Shown here: one piece after another, positions 15,146 through 24,209 of the stretch | Position numbering within the stretch: position 1 is the stretch's first letter | Layout of the letters: each line of letters begins with the position of its first letter | DNA from: Chitinophaga sancti | GTDB lineage: Bacteria; Bacteroidota; Bacteroidia; Chitinophagales; Chitinophagaceae | Length of the DNA: 64,000 nucleotides | NCBI RefSeq assembly: GCF_034424315.1 | Contig: NZ_CP139972.1 | Coordinates: forward strand, 5,394,001-5,458,000 | Reading direction: 5' to 3' | Notes under the pieces: model-generated | Databases searched by the model: none | What the model was told of the DNA's origin: nothing | The model's input: the letters and a program-made list of their open reading frames with translations, nothing else | Made by a program: the position numbers and the translations under genes

Positions 15146-15784
15146 ATGAACAGCAATAGTATTCAAAGTATGAAAGGCATTAAAAATATCATTTTTGACC
15201 TCGGCGGTGTGATCCTGAATATCGACTACCAGGCGACAAACAAGGCATTTGCAGACCTGGGTGTGGCGGACTTTACCAGTTTGTACAGTCAGTTCAAAGG
15301 CAATAAACTGTTCGACGACCTGGAAACGGGGAGGGTGAGTACAGAAGATTTCCTGGCAGAGATGCTGAAGCATGCTCCGGAAGGCACTACAGCACAGCAG
15401 GTCATTGATGCCTGGAATGCCATGCTGCTGGACTTTCCCCTGCGCAGATTGCAGTTATTGCAGCAACTGAGGCAGCATTATAACCTGTATTTGCTGAGTA
15501 ATACAAATGCTATTCACCTGGCGGCGTTTAATAAAATCCTGGAAAATAGCAGGGGAATCCCTTCATTGGCGGAGTTTTTTGACAGGACATACTATTCTCA
15601 TCTGATTGGCTACCGCAAACCAGAAAAAGAATCTTACCAGCTGGTATTGGATGAGAACGGGTTGAAACCTGGGGAGACCTTATTTATTGATGACACCCTT
15701 CCCAATATAGAAGGGGCTACAGCGGTCGGTGTGCAGACCATTCATCTTCTTGCACCCAAAACCATTACGGACATATTTAAATAG
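15146..15784 (+). CDS. HAD-family phosphatase, subfamily IA (YihX-like)
   Basis: A cytoplasmic HAD hydrolase of 212 residues. The nucleophile motif is IIFDLGGVI (D18), motif II is LYLLSNTN, motif III is the Lys in GYRKPEKESY, and motif IV is LFIDDTLPNIEGA. The DLGGV form of motif I is typical of the YihX/acid-phosphatase-like branch acting on sugar phosphates. Substrate cannot be read from sequence. The start may be 15146 or the Met at 15170 (MKGIKN); the latter fits family length better. Divergent from the AraC-type regulator. Confidence 0.88.
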   Translation: MNSNSIQSMKGIKNIIFDLGGVILNIDYQATNKAFADLGVADFTSLYSQFKGNKLFDDLETGRVSTEDFLAEMLKHAPEGTTAQQVIDAWNAMLLDFPLRRLQLLQQLRQHYNLYLLSNTNAIHLAAFNKILENSRGIPSLAEFFDRTYYSHLIGYRKPEKESYQLVLDENGLKPGETLFIDDTLPNIEGATAVGVQTIHLLAPKTITDIFK

Positions 15785-15901
15785 GAGCAGCGTATCTTTT
15801 TTGAAATTAATAAAACCGCGCACAGCCCCTTCCTACATGCCACAGGCAAGTGCAGGGAGGAGTGCTGGAAATTCAAACCCTTACCCGACGCAACGCAGGG
15901 A

Positions 15902-16162
15902 TTACTTGATTTCCTCAAAATCGAGGTAATCTCCTTTATCTGCTTTAGGCTTGGCCTGCTGGCGGTTGAAATTATCCGGCTGCTGTTGTTGCTGATAATA
16001 CTGTTGTTCCTGTTCGTACTGCTGACGCATACGGTCCTGGATGTCGCCCATCTGGCGGCGTACCTGCTTTGCGGTCTGGTACATGGGTAATACCAGGTTA
16101 AAGACGAACTTATAGAGTATATAGCAAACAATTACTGTTATAATAATATTAATCGGATTCAT
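15902..16162 (-). CDS. DUF4834 family small membrane protein
   Basis: An 86-residue protein with one N-terminal transmembrane segment (INIIITVIVCYILYKFVFNLVLP), a charged helical stretch, a Gln-rich linker (QQYYQQQQQP) and the conserved C-terminal KADKGDYLDFEEIK that marks DUF4834. Found in Bacteroidota; function unknown. A TACCTTTG element ends 4 bases before its ATG. Confidence 0.85.
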   Translation of the reverse strand: MNPINIIITVIVCYILYKFVFNLVLPMYQTAKQVRRQMGDIQDRMRQQYEQEQQYYQQQQQPDNFNRQQAKPKADKGDYLDFEEIK

Positions 16163-16166
16163 GGCA

Positions 16167-16174
16167 CAAAGGTA
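16167..16174 (-). promoter_or_regulatory. TACCTTTG promoter element of the DUF4834 gene
   Basis: An exact TAnnTTTG on the - strand, 4 bases before the start codon at 16162; it suggests a leaderless or near-leaderless message. Confidence 0.6.
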
Positions 16175-16246
16175 GCCCTTAATCCGGTTCAGGGGCCGAA
16201 AAGGAGGTGGATTTTAAGATTCCTTTAACAGGGTCATGGAAACTTG

Positions 16247-16276
16247 AAAAAAGCAGCGCCAGCTGAGCCGGCGCTG
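16247..16276 (-). terminator. Intrinsic terminator of the TM2/DUF2752 operon
   Basis: Read on the - strand: CAGCGCC, a 9-base loop, GGCGCTG, then CTTTTTT. It lies 9 bases after the TM2 gene stop. Confidence 0.85.
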
Positions 16277-16284
16277 AATAAGCT

Positions 16285-16638
16285 TTAGTACTGTTTGACC
16301 AGGGAAGCGGCTTCCATGGCAGCCTTTTTGTTATATTCCCATGCCAGTTTGCGGTGGTTTACAGCATCGACGATTGTTCCGATAAGACACAGTCCGCCGG
16401 TGAATAAGTATAGGATACCCATCCCTATCTGGTTGAGTACGAAGCGGTGGATACCAGCGCAGCATACCAGTCCTATCAGACAGCAAATGAGTACGGTCTG
16501 GGGGTCTTTACGGCGGCCCTGGTACAGGGCTATAAACTTGCGTTTATTGTCGTCGCTATAATCTTTAGTAAGTTCCTGCAGCCACAGGAGTTCTTCCTGG
16601 TCAACGCCAGGTAACATGGCAAAGGAGAAATCGGTCAT
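16285..16638 (-). CDS. TM2 domain-containing protein
   Basis: A 117-residue membrane protein. A hydrophilic N-terminus (1-45) precedes a TM2 domain: DPQTVLICCLIGLVCCAGIHRF, then GMGILYLFTGGLCLIGTIVDAV, the two helices with the conserved Gly-His-Arg-Phe and Asp of the family. Role unknown. Its ATG overlaps the stop of the upstream DUF2752 gene by 4 bases, so the pair is translationally coupled. Confidence 0.9.
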   Translation of the reverse strand: MTDFSFAMLPGVDQEELLWLQELTKDYSDDNKRKFIALYQGRRKDPQTVLICCLIGLVCCAGIHRFVLNQIGMGILYLFTGGLCLIGTIVDAVNHRKLAWEYNKKAAMEAASLVKQY

Positions 16639-16940
16639 GTATGATTGTTTTTAAGTCTCAATTGTGATTTGCCAACCTGGTAGGTTCTATGCAACAATAC
16701 TGCTACCGCAAAAGGGCTTAACACATGATAATGGATTGCATTCTTCAGATTCCCATGCAATAAATAATGGATGCCATGTCCCAATCCACATCCCGGGCAC
16801 CAGGTAAATCCGAGCCATTTGAAGGGGCAGAGGCTAAAATTGCCATCTGCGGCCGGATTCATGCAATACAGTAATATTAAGGCAACGGGCCAAATGATTA
16901 ACTCTATGTTAATGCGTTGTATGTATTGATTAATCGACAT
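16635..16940 (-). CDS. DUF2752 membrane protein
   Basis: About 101 residues from the Met at 16940 (an upstream Met at 16958 is possible but adds six unhelpful residues). The DUF2752 signature FTWCPGCGLGHGIHYLLHG is plain, preceded by LCPFKWLG and flanked by hydrophobic segments near residues 10-28 and 77-90. The CPxCG motif suggests metal binding or a structural disulfide, but function is unknown. DUF2752 next to TM2 is a recurrent pair. Confidence 0.88.
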   Translation of the reverse strand: MSINQYIQRINIELIIWPVALILLYCMNPAADGNFSLCPFKWLGFTWCPGCGLGHGIHYLLHGNLKNAIHYHVLSPFAVAVLLHRTYQVGKSQLRLKNNHT

Positions 16941-17060
16941 ATAACAAAACGCCCCCACGAAGGTATTAGAATTTGTTGCAATCTATACAAATAGTGGATT
17001 TCCTTATGTAAATTATTTCGTACAAGTTAAAGAAAATGTGCTTTGATCAAAATAAAATCC

Positions 17061-17068
17061 TAATTTTG
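17061..17068 (+). promoter_or_regulatory. TAATTTTG promoter element of the rimP operon
   Basis: An exact TAnnTTTG element 54 bases before the rimP ATG. Transcription from it would place the terminator-like hairpin at 17089-17120 in the leader. Confidence 0.65.
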
Positions 17069-17088
17069 CATAGGAAAATGATTCTAAC

Positions 17089-17120
17089 GAAGGGGACTGA
17101 AAGTCCCCTTCTCGTTTTTT
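17089..17120 (+). terminator. Terminator-like hairpin in the rimP leader (candidate attenuator)
   Basis: A perfect 10-bp stem (GAAGGGGACT 17089-17098 with its complement 17102-17111), a GAA loop, and TCGTTTTTTG after it. It has all traits of an intrinsic terminator but lies between the promoter and the rimP start at 17123, with the T-run ending 3 bases before the ATG. It may therefore attenuate the rimP-nusA-infB operon; NusA itself acts on such hairpins. Confidence 0.7.
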
Positions 17121-17122
17121 GT

Positions 17123-17587
17123 ATGGCAAACGAACAAGTGATAACAAGCATCCGGGAGCATGCAGATGCTATGCTCGCTGAATATCCGGAATATTTTGTG
17201 GTCGATATCAGGATAAAGCCCACTAATAATGTAAAGCTATTTGTGGACGGTGATAATGGTGTACCTGTGGATAAGCTGGTCTCATTCAACCGTAATTTGT
17301 ACGCGAGGCTGGAAGCAGCGACGTTGTTCCCTGACAACGATTTCTCTCTGGAAGTCTCCTCCCCCGGACTGGACGAACCTTTGAAACTGCACCGTCAATT
17401 TGTCAAGAACATTGGAAGAAAGGTAGCTATAACCCTGCTGGATGGTTCCGAAAAGGAAGGCACCCTGCTGGCGGCTACGGAAGAGGCGCTGACAATTGAG
17501 GAGACGATTGGTAAGAAGAAAGAGAAAAAAACTACAGACATAAACCTTAACGAAATCAAGCACACCAAGGTGTGCATCGTGTTTTAA
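17123..17587 (+). CDS. rimP: Ribosome maturation factor RimP
   Basis: Assists assembly of the 30S subunit. The frame is open from 17036, but that start precedes the promoter; the Met at 17123 (MANEQVITSIREHADAML) gives 154 residues, the normal size. The core motif FSLEVSSPGLDEPLKLHRQF with GRKVAIT and a C-terminal SH3-like part (INLNEIKHTKVCI) is diagnostic. Followed after 21 bases by nusA in the conserved rimP-nusA-infB order. Confidence 0.95.
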   Translation: MANEQVITSIREHADAMLAEYPEYFVVDIRIKPTNNVKLFVDGDNGVPVDKLVSFNRNLYARLEAATLFPDNDFSLEVSSPGLDEPLKLHRQFVKNIGRKVAITLLDGSEKEGTLLAATEEALTIEETIGKKKEKKTTDINLNEIKHTKVCIVF

Positions 17588-17608
17588 AATATATAATATA
17601 AGCAAAAC

Positions 17609-18856
17609 ATGGCTAGTATTAATCTGATTGAGTCATTCACGGAGTTTAAAGAAGCGGAAAACATTGACCGTCCTACGTTAATGAAGGTGTTGGAAGATGT
17701 GTTTAAAACCCTTCTCCGTAAAAAATATGGCTCTGATGAGAATTTTGACGTGATTGTAAATACTGAGAAAGGTGACCTGGAAATATTGCGCCGCCGTACC
17801 ATTGTTAACGATGGTGAGGTAGAAGATGATAATGCACAGATCGCTTATTCTGAAGCCATTTTAGTAGAACCGGATTACCAGGTAGGTGAGGATTTGTACG
17901 AAGAAGTTGAGATCATGGATTTTGGCCGCAGGGCCATACTGGCTGCGAAGCAGACATTGTCTGCCCGTATCGGTGACCTGAAAAAGAACATTTTAGTTAA
18001 GAAATATGCGGATAGGGTAGGTGAAATTGTAACGGGTGAAGTGTACCAGGTTTGGAAAAAAGAAGTTTTATTGCTTGATGATGAAAGGAATGAGTTAATT
18101 TTACCTAAATCTGAACAGATTCCTACCGATTATTTCAAGAAAGGTGAAAATGTAAGGGCAGTAGTAAAAAAAGTGGAGATGAAGAACAACGCTCCGCTCA
18201 TCATTCTCTCCCGCACCCATCCTACCTTCCTGGCTAAATTGCTGGAAATTGAAGTTCCGGAGATCTTTGACGGCCTGATTGTAATTAAGAAAATCGTTCG
18301 TGAGCCCGGCGAAAGAGCTAAAGTGGCAGTAGAATCTTATGACGACCGTATCGACCCTGTTGGCGCCTGTGTGGGTATGAAAGGAAGCCGTATCCATGGC
18401 ATTGTACGTGAGCTGAGAAACGAAAATATCGATATCATTAACTATACTGCGAATATTCAACTGCTGATTCAGCGTGCTCTGACACCTGCCCGTATCAGTC
18501 GTATGGAAATAGATAATGATAATAAGTATGCATCCGTTTTTTTAAAGGCAGATCAGGTATCCCTGGCTATCGGTAAGAAAGGAGTTAATATCAAATTGGC
18601 CTGTGAATTGACCGGATATGAAATAGACGTATTCCGTGATGAAGAACAAGAGCAGGCTGAGTACGATATCGACCTTTCCGAATTTTCAGATGAAATCGAA
18701 GAATGGGTACTGGATGAACTCAAACGTATTGGTTGTGATACCGCACGCAGCGTATTAGACCTGACGGTAGAGGAACTGGTACGTCGTTCTGATCTGGAAG
18801 AAGAAACTGTAAAGGACGTGAGAAGGATCCTGCAGGAAGAATTTGACAAAGAGTAA
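17609..18856 (+). CDS. nusA: Transcription termination/antitermination protein NusA
   Basis: A 415-residue RNA-polymerase-associated factor. In order: N-terminal RNAP-binding domain (1-130), S1 domain (about 133-200, GEIVTGEVYQVWKKEVLL), KH1 (VGACVGMKGSRIHGIVREL) and KH2 (KASVFLKADQVSLAIGKKG.. type, IGKKGVNIKLACELTG), then a short helical C-terminus with one helix-hairpin-helix (VLDELKRIGCDTARSVLD). The second acidic repeat of Escherichia coli NusA is missing, which is normal outside Gammaproteobacteria. Central gene of the rimP-nusA-infB operon. Confidence 0.96.
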   Translation: MASINLIESFTEFKEAENIDRPTLMKVLEDVFKTLLRKKYGSDENFDVIVNTEKGDLEILRRRTIVNDGEVEDDNAQIAYSEAILVEPDYQVGEDLYEEVEIMDFGRRAILAAKQTLSARIGDLKKNILVKKYADRVGEIVTGEVYQVWKKEVLLLDDERNELILPKSEQIPTDYFKKGENVRAVVKKVEMKNNAPLIILSRTHPTFLAKLLEIEVPEIFDGLIVIKKIVREPGERAKVAVESYDDRIDPVGACVGMKGSRIHGIVRELRNENIDIINYTANIQLLIQRALTPARISRMEIDNDNKYASVFLKADQVSLAIGKKGVNIKLACELTGYEIDVFRDEEQEQAEYDIDLSEFSDEIEEWVLDELKRIGCDTARSVLDLTVEELVRRSDLEEETVKDVRRILQEEFDKE

Positions 18857-18979
18857 GACCGCACCACCACTTCCCCGGGATGTGGGCTTACTTGACAGGA
18901 TTTTTTTTAAGTTATTGTTAATTGTTAAAAAGGAGTCCCGTTGATAAACGGGAAAAAAGGGGAGGCCCGAGATTACAAT

Positions 18980-21900
18980 ATGCCTGAAGTAACAAACAAC
19001 ACGCCGCGATTGCTGGCAGCAGCGAAAGAGTTTAATATTGGAAAGGAAACGTTGATCGACTTCCTTTCTAATAAAGGCTATGACATGGATGGATTCGGTT
19101 CACCCAATACACGCCTGACCTCTCAGATGTATACCGCCCTGCAATCTGAATTCCAACAGGACAAGGCTAACAAGCGCAAAAGCGATCAGATAGCTCTGCC
19201 CAAAGGAAGCGTGTTAGATGCAATGAAGAAGAAGGAAAAAGAGGAAGCCGAAGCAGCCGCTAAGAAAAAAGAAGCAGCTGCCAAGGATGAGCAGCCCACA
19301 GCCCCGGTAGCAGAGGTACCCAAACCAGAAGCTAATCCAGAACCCAAACCTGAGCCTAAGGTGGAACAACCTAAAGCTGAGCCGAAGCCCGAACCGAAAC
19401 CGGAGCCGAAGCCTGAGCCTAAACCAGAGCCTGTGAAGGCCCCGGTTGCCGAAGTTCCGCCAGTAGTGGTGAAGGAAGAGGTAAAACCGCAGCAACCGCC
19501 TGTAGCTCCTGTCGCTGAAAAAGCGCCGGAACCCAAGCCACAGCCGGAGCCACTACCTGAAAAGAAACCAGACGCACCAAGAATCAATGGTCCTAAGATC
19601 ATGGGTACCATCGATCTCGATGCACTGAACAGACACAATAAAAAACCTCAGCCTGCTGCAGCCAAAAAACCTGAACAGGAAGAGAAACCACCGGTTGCAA
19701 AACAACCGGAGCCAGTAGCCAAGGCACAGGAACCAGTACAGGCTCCTCCTGTACAACAGCCAGTTACTCCTCCTCCGGTTCAAACGCCTGTAGCGACAGT
19801 AAAACCTGCCGAACCAGAAGTGAAGCCTATACCGGTACAACAACAACAACCAATAGAAAAAGAAAAAATTTCAGCGCCTGCTGCTGAAAAAACTGCTCCA
19901 AAAGCTGTACAAGAGAAACAGGCGCCAGCTACCGAAAAACCGGCAGCTGCTCAGGAAAAAACAAAAGAACCGGCTGCTAAAGAACAAATTAAGCCGGCCG
20001 CACAGCATATGGACGTAGTTGCAGCAGCAGATATCACATCTGAGCAAGATGACAGCACCGGTTCTGCCGTGATATCAAATATTCAGGCAGAAAAACTGAC
20101 CGGTCCTAAGGTCATCGGTAAAATTGATCTCCCTGTTCATCAGGAAAGGAGAGACCGGGACACAAAAGGCAATAATAACTTCAACCGCGGTGGCAATAAT
20201 AACAATGCCGAAAACAACCGCAAACGCAAGCGTATTATTGTAGAAAAGAAACCTGAGCCTATTCAGCCAGGTGATGAAGCCAACAAGGGCGGTGAAGGTA
20301 ACCGCGGCGGTCATGGCGGCCATGGTAATAATAATAACCACGGCAACCGTGATGGTAACCGCAACTTCAACAGAGATAACCGTACCGGCGGTGGCAACCG
20401 TGATCACGGCGGCCATAATAATAACAATAACAACAACAATAATAATAACAACGCTAACCGTCCAGCCGGTCCAAGCAGACCACATACTGCTCCGAACCGT
20501 GACAACCGCCCCGGTGGTGGTCAGGGTCATCAGGGAGGCAACCGTGGTCCGGGTGGTCCAGGTGGTCAGGGCGGCAATCGCGGTCCGGGTGGCCAGGGTC
20601 ATCAGGGTGGTAACCGTGGACCAGGTGGACAGGGCGGTGGTTACAACCGTGGAGGTGGCCAATACGGCAATCGCCCAGGTGGTAGCAACTATAATAACCG
20701 TAACGCCAGACCGGAAGATAAGGAAATCGACAAAAACGAAATCCAGAACAAGATCAAGGAAACCATGGCCAAGATGGGCGGCGGTGGAAACCGTGGTAAG
20801 AACATCAAGGCGAAACAACGTCGTGAAAAACGTCATGAACGTGCAGAACACGAAGCAAACCAGGCTGGCGAAAACAACAAGCTGCAGGTTACTGAGTTCG
20901 TTTCTGTAAGCGAACTGGCCAACCTGATGGATGTAAGCTTTGCCGAAGTGATCTCAAAATGTATGGGGCTGGGTATCATGGTATCCATCAACCAACGTCT
21001 GGATGCGGAAGTAATCGAACTGGTAGCCGGCGAGTTTGGCTACGAAGTTGAATTCATCGGTGTCGATGAATCCGACGAAATGGAAGAAGAAGAAGTACAT
21101 GATAATGAAGAAGATCTGGTACCAAGAGCACCGATCGTTACCATCATGGGTCACGTTGACCACGGTAAAACTTCATTGCTTGACTATATACGTAATGCAA
21201 ATGTAGTATCCGGCGAGGCCGGCGGTATCACCCAGCACATTGGTGCCTACCAGGTAACAACGTCAGGTGGTAAGCGCGTGACCTTCCTCGATACCCCAGG
21301 TCACGAAGCGTTTACCGCGATGCGTGCCCGTGGTGCCAAGGTAGCGGATATTGCCATCATCGTGATCGCTGCGGACGATGCTATCATGCCTCAGACACGT
21401 GAAGCAATCTCCCACTCACAGGCTGCTGGCCTGCCAATGATCTTTGCGATCAACAAGATCGATAAGGATGGCGCCAACCCAGAGAAGATCAAAGAACAAC
21501 TGGCCGGTATGAACCTCCTGGTTGAAGACTGGGGTGGTAAATTCCAAAGCCAGGAAATCTCAGCGAAGAGTGGTCTGAACATTGACGTATTACTCGAAAA
21601 GATCCTGCTCGAAGCAGAACTGCTGGAACTGAAAGCTAACCCGAACAGGGAAGCATCCGGTAGCGTTATCGAAGCATCCCTGGATAAAGGCCGTGGTTAT
21701 GTGGCTACCCTGCTCGTACAGAGCGGTACCCTGCGCCAGGGCGATACCATCGCTTCCGGTTCTAACTTCGGTAAGATCAAGGCAATGTTCAACGAACGCG
21801 GTCAGCGTGTAGAATCTGCCGGACCATCTGCTCCTGTACAGGTGCTGGGTCTGAATGGTGCTCCACAGGCCGGTGAGAAATTCAAGATGTATGAAAATGA

Positions 21901-22627
21901 ATCTGAAGCGAAGGAAACTGCTAACCGTCGTGCACAGATCATACGCGAACAGGGTATCCGTACCAAGAAACATATCACACTGGATGAAATTGGCCGCCGT
22001 CTGGCACTGGGCAACTTCAAACAGCTGAACGTGATCATCAAGGGTGACTTCGATGGTTCTGTAGAAGCGCTGAGCGACTCCCTGCAGAAACTGTCTACCG
22101 AAGAAATCGTGGTGAGCGTGGTTCACAAGGCTGTAGGTCAGATCACCGAATCCGACGTATTGCTGGCTACCGCCTCCGACGCTATCATCCTCGGCTTCCA
22201 GGTTCGTCCTTCTTCTCAGGCTAGCAAACTGGCAGAGAAAGAAAATATCGAAATCCGTTCTTACTCCATCATCTATGACGCTATCGATGAACTGAGAAGC
22301 GCTATGGAAGGTATGCTGGAACCGAAAATCGAGAAGAGAGTGGTTGCAAACGTGGAAATCCGCGAAACCTACCGCTTCGAGAAGGTTACCGTTGCAGGTT
22401 GCTTTGTACTGGATGGTAAGATCACACGTAACACCCGTGTCAACCTGGTACGTGAAGGTATCGTGATCTACACCGGCGAGCTTCAATCCCTGAAACGCTA
22501 TAAGGATGATGTGAAGGAAGTTGCATCCAATATGGAGTGCGGTCTGAGTATCAAAAACTACAGCGACCTGAAGGTGGGCGATATCGTTGAAGGTTTCGAA
22601 GAAGTAGAAGTTAAACGTACGCTCTAA
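18980..22627 (+). CDS. infB: Translation initiation factor IF-2, with long low-complexity N-terminus
   Basis: The GTPase that brings initiator tRNA to the 30S subunit. I place the start at 18980 ([20 protein letters not shown], the IF2 N-terminal helical domain); a frame upstream to 18941 uses TTG. 1215 residues is long for IF-2: residues about 80-370 are Pro/Lys/Glu/Ala repeats (EPKPEPK units) and 390-590 are Asn/Gly/Arg-rich with a run of more than ten Asn. The GTPase G1 is GHVDHGKT at 724-731, DTPGHEAF is G3 and NKID is G4. The tail holds domains II-IV (C-terminal [18 protein letters not shown]). The gene is closed by a strong terminator. Confidence 0.97.
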   Translation: MPEVTNNTPRLLAAAKEFNIGKETLIDFLSNKGYDMDGFGSPNTRLTSQMYTALQSEFQQDKANKRKSDQIALPKGSVLDAMKKKEKEEAEAAAKKKEAAAKDEQPTAPVAEVPKPEANPEPKPEPKVEQPKAEPKPEPKPEPKPEPKPEPVKAPVAEVPPVVVKEEVKPQQPPVAPVAEKAPEPKPQPEPLPEKKPDAPRINGPKIMGTIDLDALNRHNKKPQPAAAKKPEQEEKPPVAKQPEPVAKAQEPVQAPPVQQPVTPPPVQTPVATVKPAEPEVKPIPVQQQQPIEKEKISAPAAEKTAPKAVQEKQAPATEKPAAAQEKTKEPAAKEQIKPAAQHMDVVAAADITSEQDDSTGSAVISNIQAEKLTGPKVIGKIDLPVHQERRDRDTKGNNNFNRGGNNNNAENNRKRKRIIVEKKPEPIQPGDEANKGGEGNRGGHGGHGNNNNHGNRDGNRNFNRDNRTGGGNRDHGGHNNNNNNNNNNNNANRPAGPSRPHTAPNRDNRPGGGQGHQGGNRGPGGPGGQGGNRGPGGQGHQGGNRGPGGQGGGYNRGGGQYGNRPGGSNYNNRNARPEDKEIDKNEIQNKIKETMAKMGGGGNRGKNIKAKQRREKRHERAEHEANQAGENNKLQVTEFVSVSELANLMDVSFAEVISKCMGLGIMVSINQRLDAEVIELVAGEFGYEVEFIGVDESDEMEEEEVHDNEEDLVPRAPIVTIMGHVDHGKTSLLDYIRNANVVSGEAGGITQHIGAYQVTTSGGKRVTFLDTPGHEAFTAMRARGAKVADIAIIVIAADDAIMPQTREAISHSQAAGLPMIFAINKIDKDGANPEKIKEQLAGMNLLVEDWGGKFQSQEISAKSGLNIDVLLEKILLEAELLELKANPNREASGSVIEASLDKGRGYVATLLVQSGTLRQGDTIASGSNFGKIKAMFNERGQRVESAGPSAPVQVLGLNGAPQAGEKFKMYENESEAKETANRRAQIIREQGIRTKKHITLDEIGRRLALGNFKQLNVIIKGDFDGSVEALSDSLQKLSTEEIVVSVVHKAVGQITESDVLLATASDAIILGFQVRPSSQASKLAEKENIEIRSYSIIYDAIDELRSAMEGMLEPKIEKRVVANVEIRETYRFEKVTVAGCFVLDGKITRNTRVNLVREGIVIYTGELQSLKRYKDDVKEVASNMECGLSIKNYSDLKVGDIVEGFEEVEVKRTL

Positions 22628-22668
22628 TGCAGCCTGAATAAGGCTTTTACAGCAATAAAATTTTGTTA

Positions 22669-22702
22669 AAAAAATAAGCCGCTCTTACGCGGCTTATTTT
22701 TT
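22669..22702 (+). terminator. Intrinsic terminator of the rimP-nusA-infB operon
   Basis: A 14-bp stem (AAAAAATAAGCCGC with its complement) around a 6-base loop, with A- and T-runs; it can act in both directions. Confidence 0.92.
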
Positions 22703-22705
22703 GGT

Positions 22706-22713
22706 TATTTTTG
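22706..22713 (+). promoter_or_regulatory. TATTTTTG promoter element of the SurA-type gene
   Basis: An exact TAnnTTTG 24 bases before the ATG at 22738, directly after the infB terminator. Confidence 0.6.
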
Positions 22714-22737
22714 AGACTCACTGTGCTATTTAACAAT

Positions 22738-24126
22738 ATGAATAAATTTTTGGCTTTTTCTGCAGGCGTGATGCTGCTCGGTCAGTTTGCCTCTGCGCAG
22801 CAGCGAATGATAGCGGACAAAATTGCCGCTATAGTGGGGGATAAGATCATCCTGAGCTCAGATGTGGAAGGGGAGCTGGTAAATCTGGAACGCCAGGTCC
22901 AGGAGAACCATGCTCACATGCCTCCTGATGCAGCATGTACCATCATGCAACAGATCATTGCTCAGAAAGTAATGGTGATTCAGGCAGAAAGAGACAGCTT
23001 ACCCGTAAGTGAATCAGATGTGGACGGTCAGATCGACAACCGTATCCGTTACTTCGAACAGCTGTATGGTAGCAAGGAAAAAATGAAGCAGGTAACCGGT
23101 TATTCTGTTTACCAGCTGCGTGAACGCTTCCGTCAGCCTATCAAAGAAGGACTGCTGGCTAAGGCTATGCAGGACAAGATTACAAACGCAGTGAAAGTTA
23201 CACCTTCCGAGGTGAAAAAATATTTCGATGGCATTCCTAAAGACAGTCTCAAATTCTATGAGTCTGAACTGGAAATAGGTCAGCTCATCATCATTCCAAA
23301 GGCTACCAAAGAGATGGAACAATACACCATCGACCGCCTGAATGAATTCAAAAAAGAAGTACAGGAAAAGAAAGCCGACTTCGGTCGCCTGGCTATCCTT
23401 TACTCCCAGGACCCTGGTACCAAAGAAAACAATGGGATCTACATCCTGAACCGTACTGACAAGCAGTGGGATCCGGAATTCCTCGCGGCCTCCTTCAGGC
23501 TCAAGGAAAACGAAATCTCTTCTCCTGTAAAAAGCCAGTTCGGTTATCACCTGATCCAGTGCCTGAAACGCCAGGGTGACAACATCACCGTACAGCATAT
23601 CCTGCTCAAACCCAACATCGGTAAATCAGATATCGCTGCAGCGAAAGTAAGACTGGACACGATCCGTCAGAATATTGTATCCGGTAAAATGACCTTCTCT
23701 GAAGCTGTAATCAAATATAGCGACGAGCAAATGTCCAAATTCACCGGCGGTATGTTGCAGAATAATGTAGGTGGCGGTACCCTGATCACCATCGATCAGC
23801 TGGACCGGCCTTCTGAAAGAGATATCGTGCTGATGCTCGATACCCTGAAACCAGGCGGCCTGTCAGCCCCGGTACAGTATACAGATGACGAAAACGGGAA
23901 TACCAACCTGCGAATCGTTTACCTGAAAACACGTTCCAACCCTCACCGCGAAAACCTGAACGATGACTATGCCCGCATTCAACAGCGTACATTGGCCATC
24001 AAACAGGCAGACGCAAGAGATAAATGGCTGAGAGAAACAATCCCTACATATTACATCCATGTAGATAATGACTATAAGAAATGTAGCACGATAGCCCGAT
24101 GGATGGGAGCAGTAGCACAGAAGTAA
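22738..24126 (+). CDS. SurA-type periplasmic chaperone / peptidyl-prolyl isomerase
   Basis: Folds outer-membrane proteins in the periplasm. From the Met at 22738 the protein has a signal peptide (MNKFLAFSAGVMLLGQFASAQQ) and 462 residues. The SurA N-terminal domain (IAAIVGDKIILSSDVEGELVNL) is followed by a linker helix region and two parvulin domains, the first around FGRLAILYSQDPGTKENNG..QFGYHLIQCLKR, the second around QHILLKPNIGKSDIAAAKVR. The first domain has the better-conserved FGYHLI end. Single gene between two terminators. Confidence 0.92.
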   Translation: MNKFLAFSAGVMLLGQFASAQQRMIADKIAAIVGDKIILSSDVEGELVNLERQVQENHAHMPPDAACTIMQQIIAQKVMVIQAERDSLPVSESDVDGQIDNRIRYFEQLYGSKEKMKQVTGYSVYQLRERFRQPIKEGLLAKAMQDKITNAVKVTPSEVKKYFDGIPKDSLKFYESELEIGQLIIIPKATKEMEQYTIDRLNEFKKEVQEKKADFGRLAILYSQDPGTKENNGIYILNRTDKQWDPEFLAASFRLKENEISSPVKSQFGYHLIQCLKRQGDNITVQHILLKPNIGKSDIAAAKVRLDTIRQNIVSGKMTFSEAVIKYSDEQMSKFTGGMLQNNVGGGTLITIDQLDRPSERDIVLMLDTLKPGGLSAPVQYTDDENGNTNLRIVYLKTRSNPHRENLNDDYARIQQRTLAIKQADARDKWLRETIPTYYIHVDNDYKKCSTIARWMGAVAQK

Positions 24127-24133
24127 TTTACTG

Positions 24134-24165
24134 AAAAGGCGGATCAACTCGATCCGCCTTTTTTG
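24134..24165 (+). terminator. Intrinsic terminator of the SurA-type gene
   Basis: A 12-bp stem AAAAGGCGGATC with its complement, 5-base loop, then TTT; 8 bases after the stop codon. Confidence 0.92.
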
Positions 24166-24182
24166 TTTAGGATAATTCAACG

Positions 24183-24190
24183 TAACTTTG
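24183..24190 (+). promoter_or_regulatory. TAACTTTG promoter element of purF
   Basis: Exact TAnnTTTG, 19 bases before the purF ATG. No purine riboswitch-like fold fits in the short leader. Confidence 0.6.
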
Positions 24191-24209
24191 CGCCTTCAAT
24201 TCTAATGGG

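Noticed and set aside
17036..17122. Upstream start for rimP
   Set aside because: It lies before the predicted promoter and would read through the leader hairpin; the family start is MANEQ at 17123.
18937..18952. CCCGTT/AACGGG hairpin before infB as attenuator
   Set aside because: Only 6 bp and followed by A-run, not T-run; no support for termination.
20075..22486. Long open frames on the - strand inside infB (258 and 298 codons)
   Set aside because: They mirror the codon pattern and low-complexity Asn/Gly repeats of infB, have no promoter or ribosome binding site, and show no family motif.
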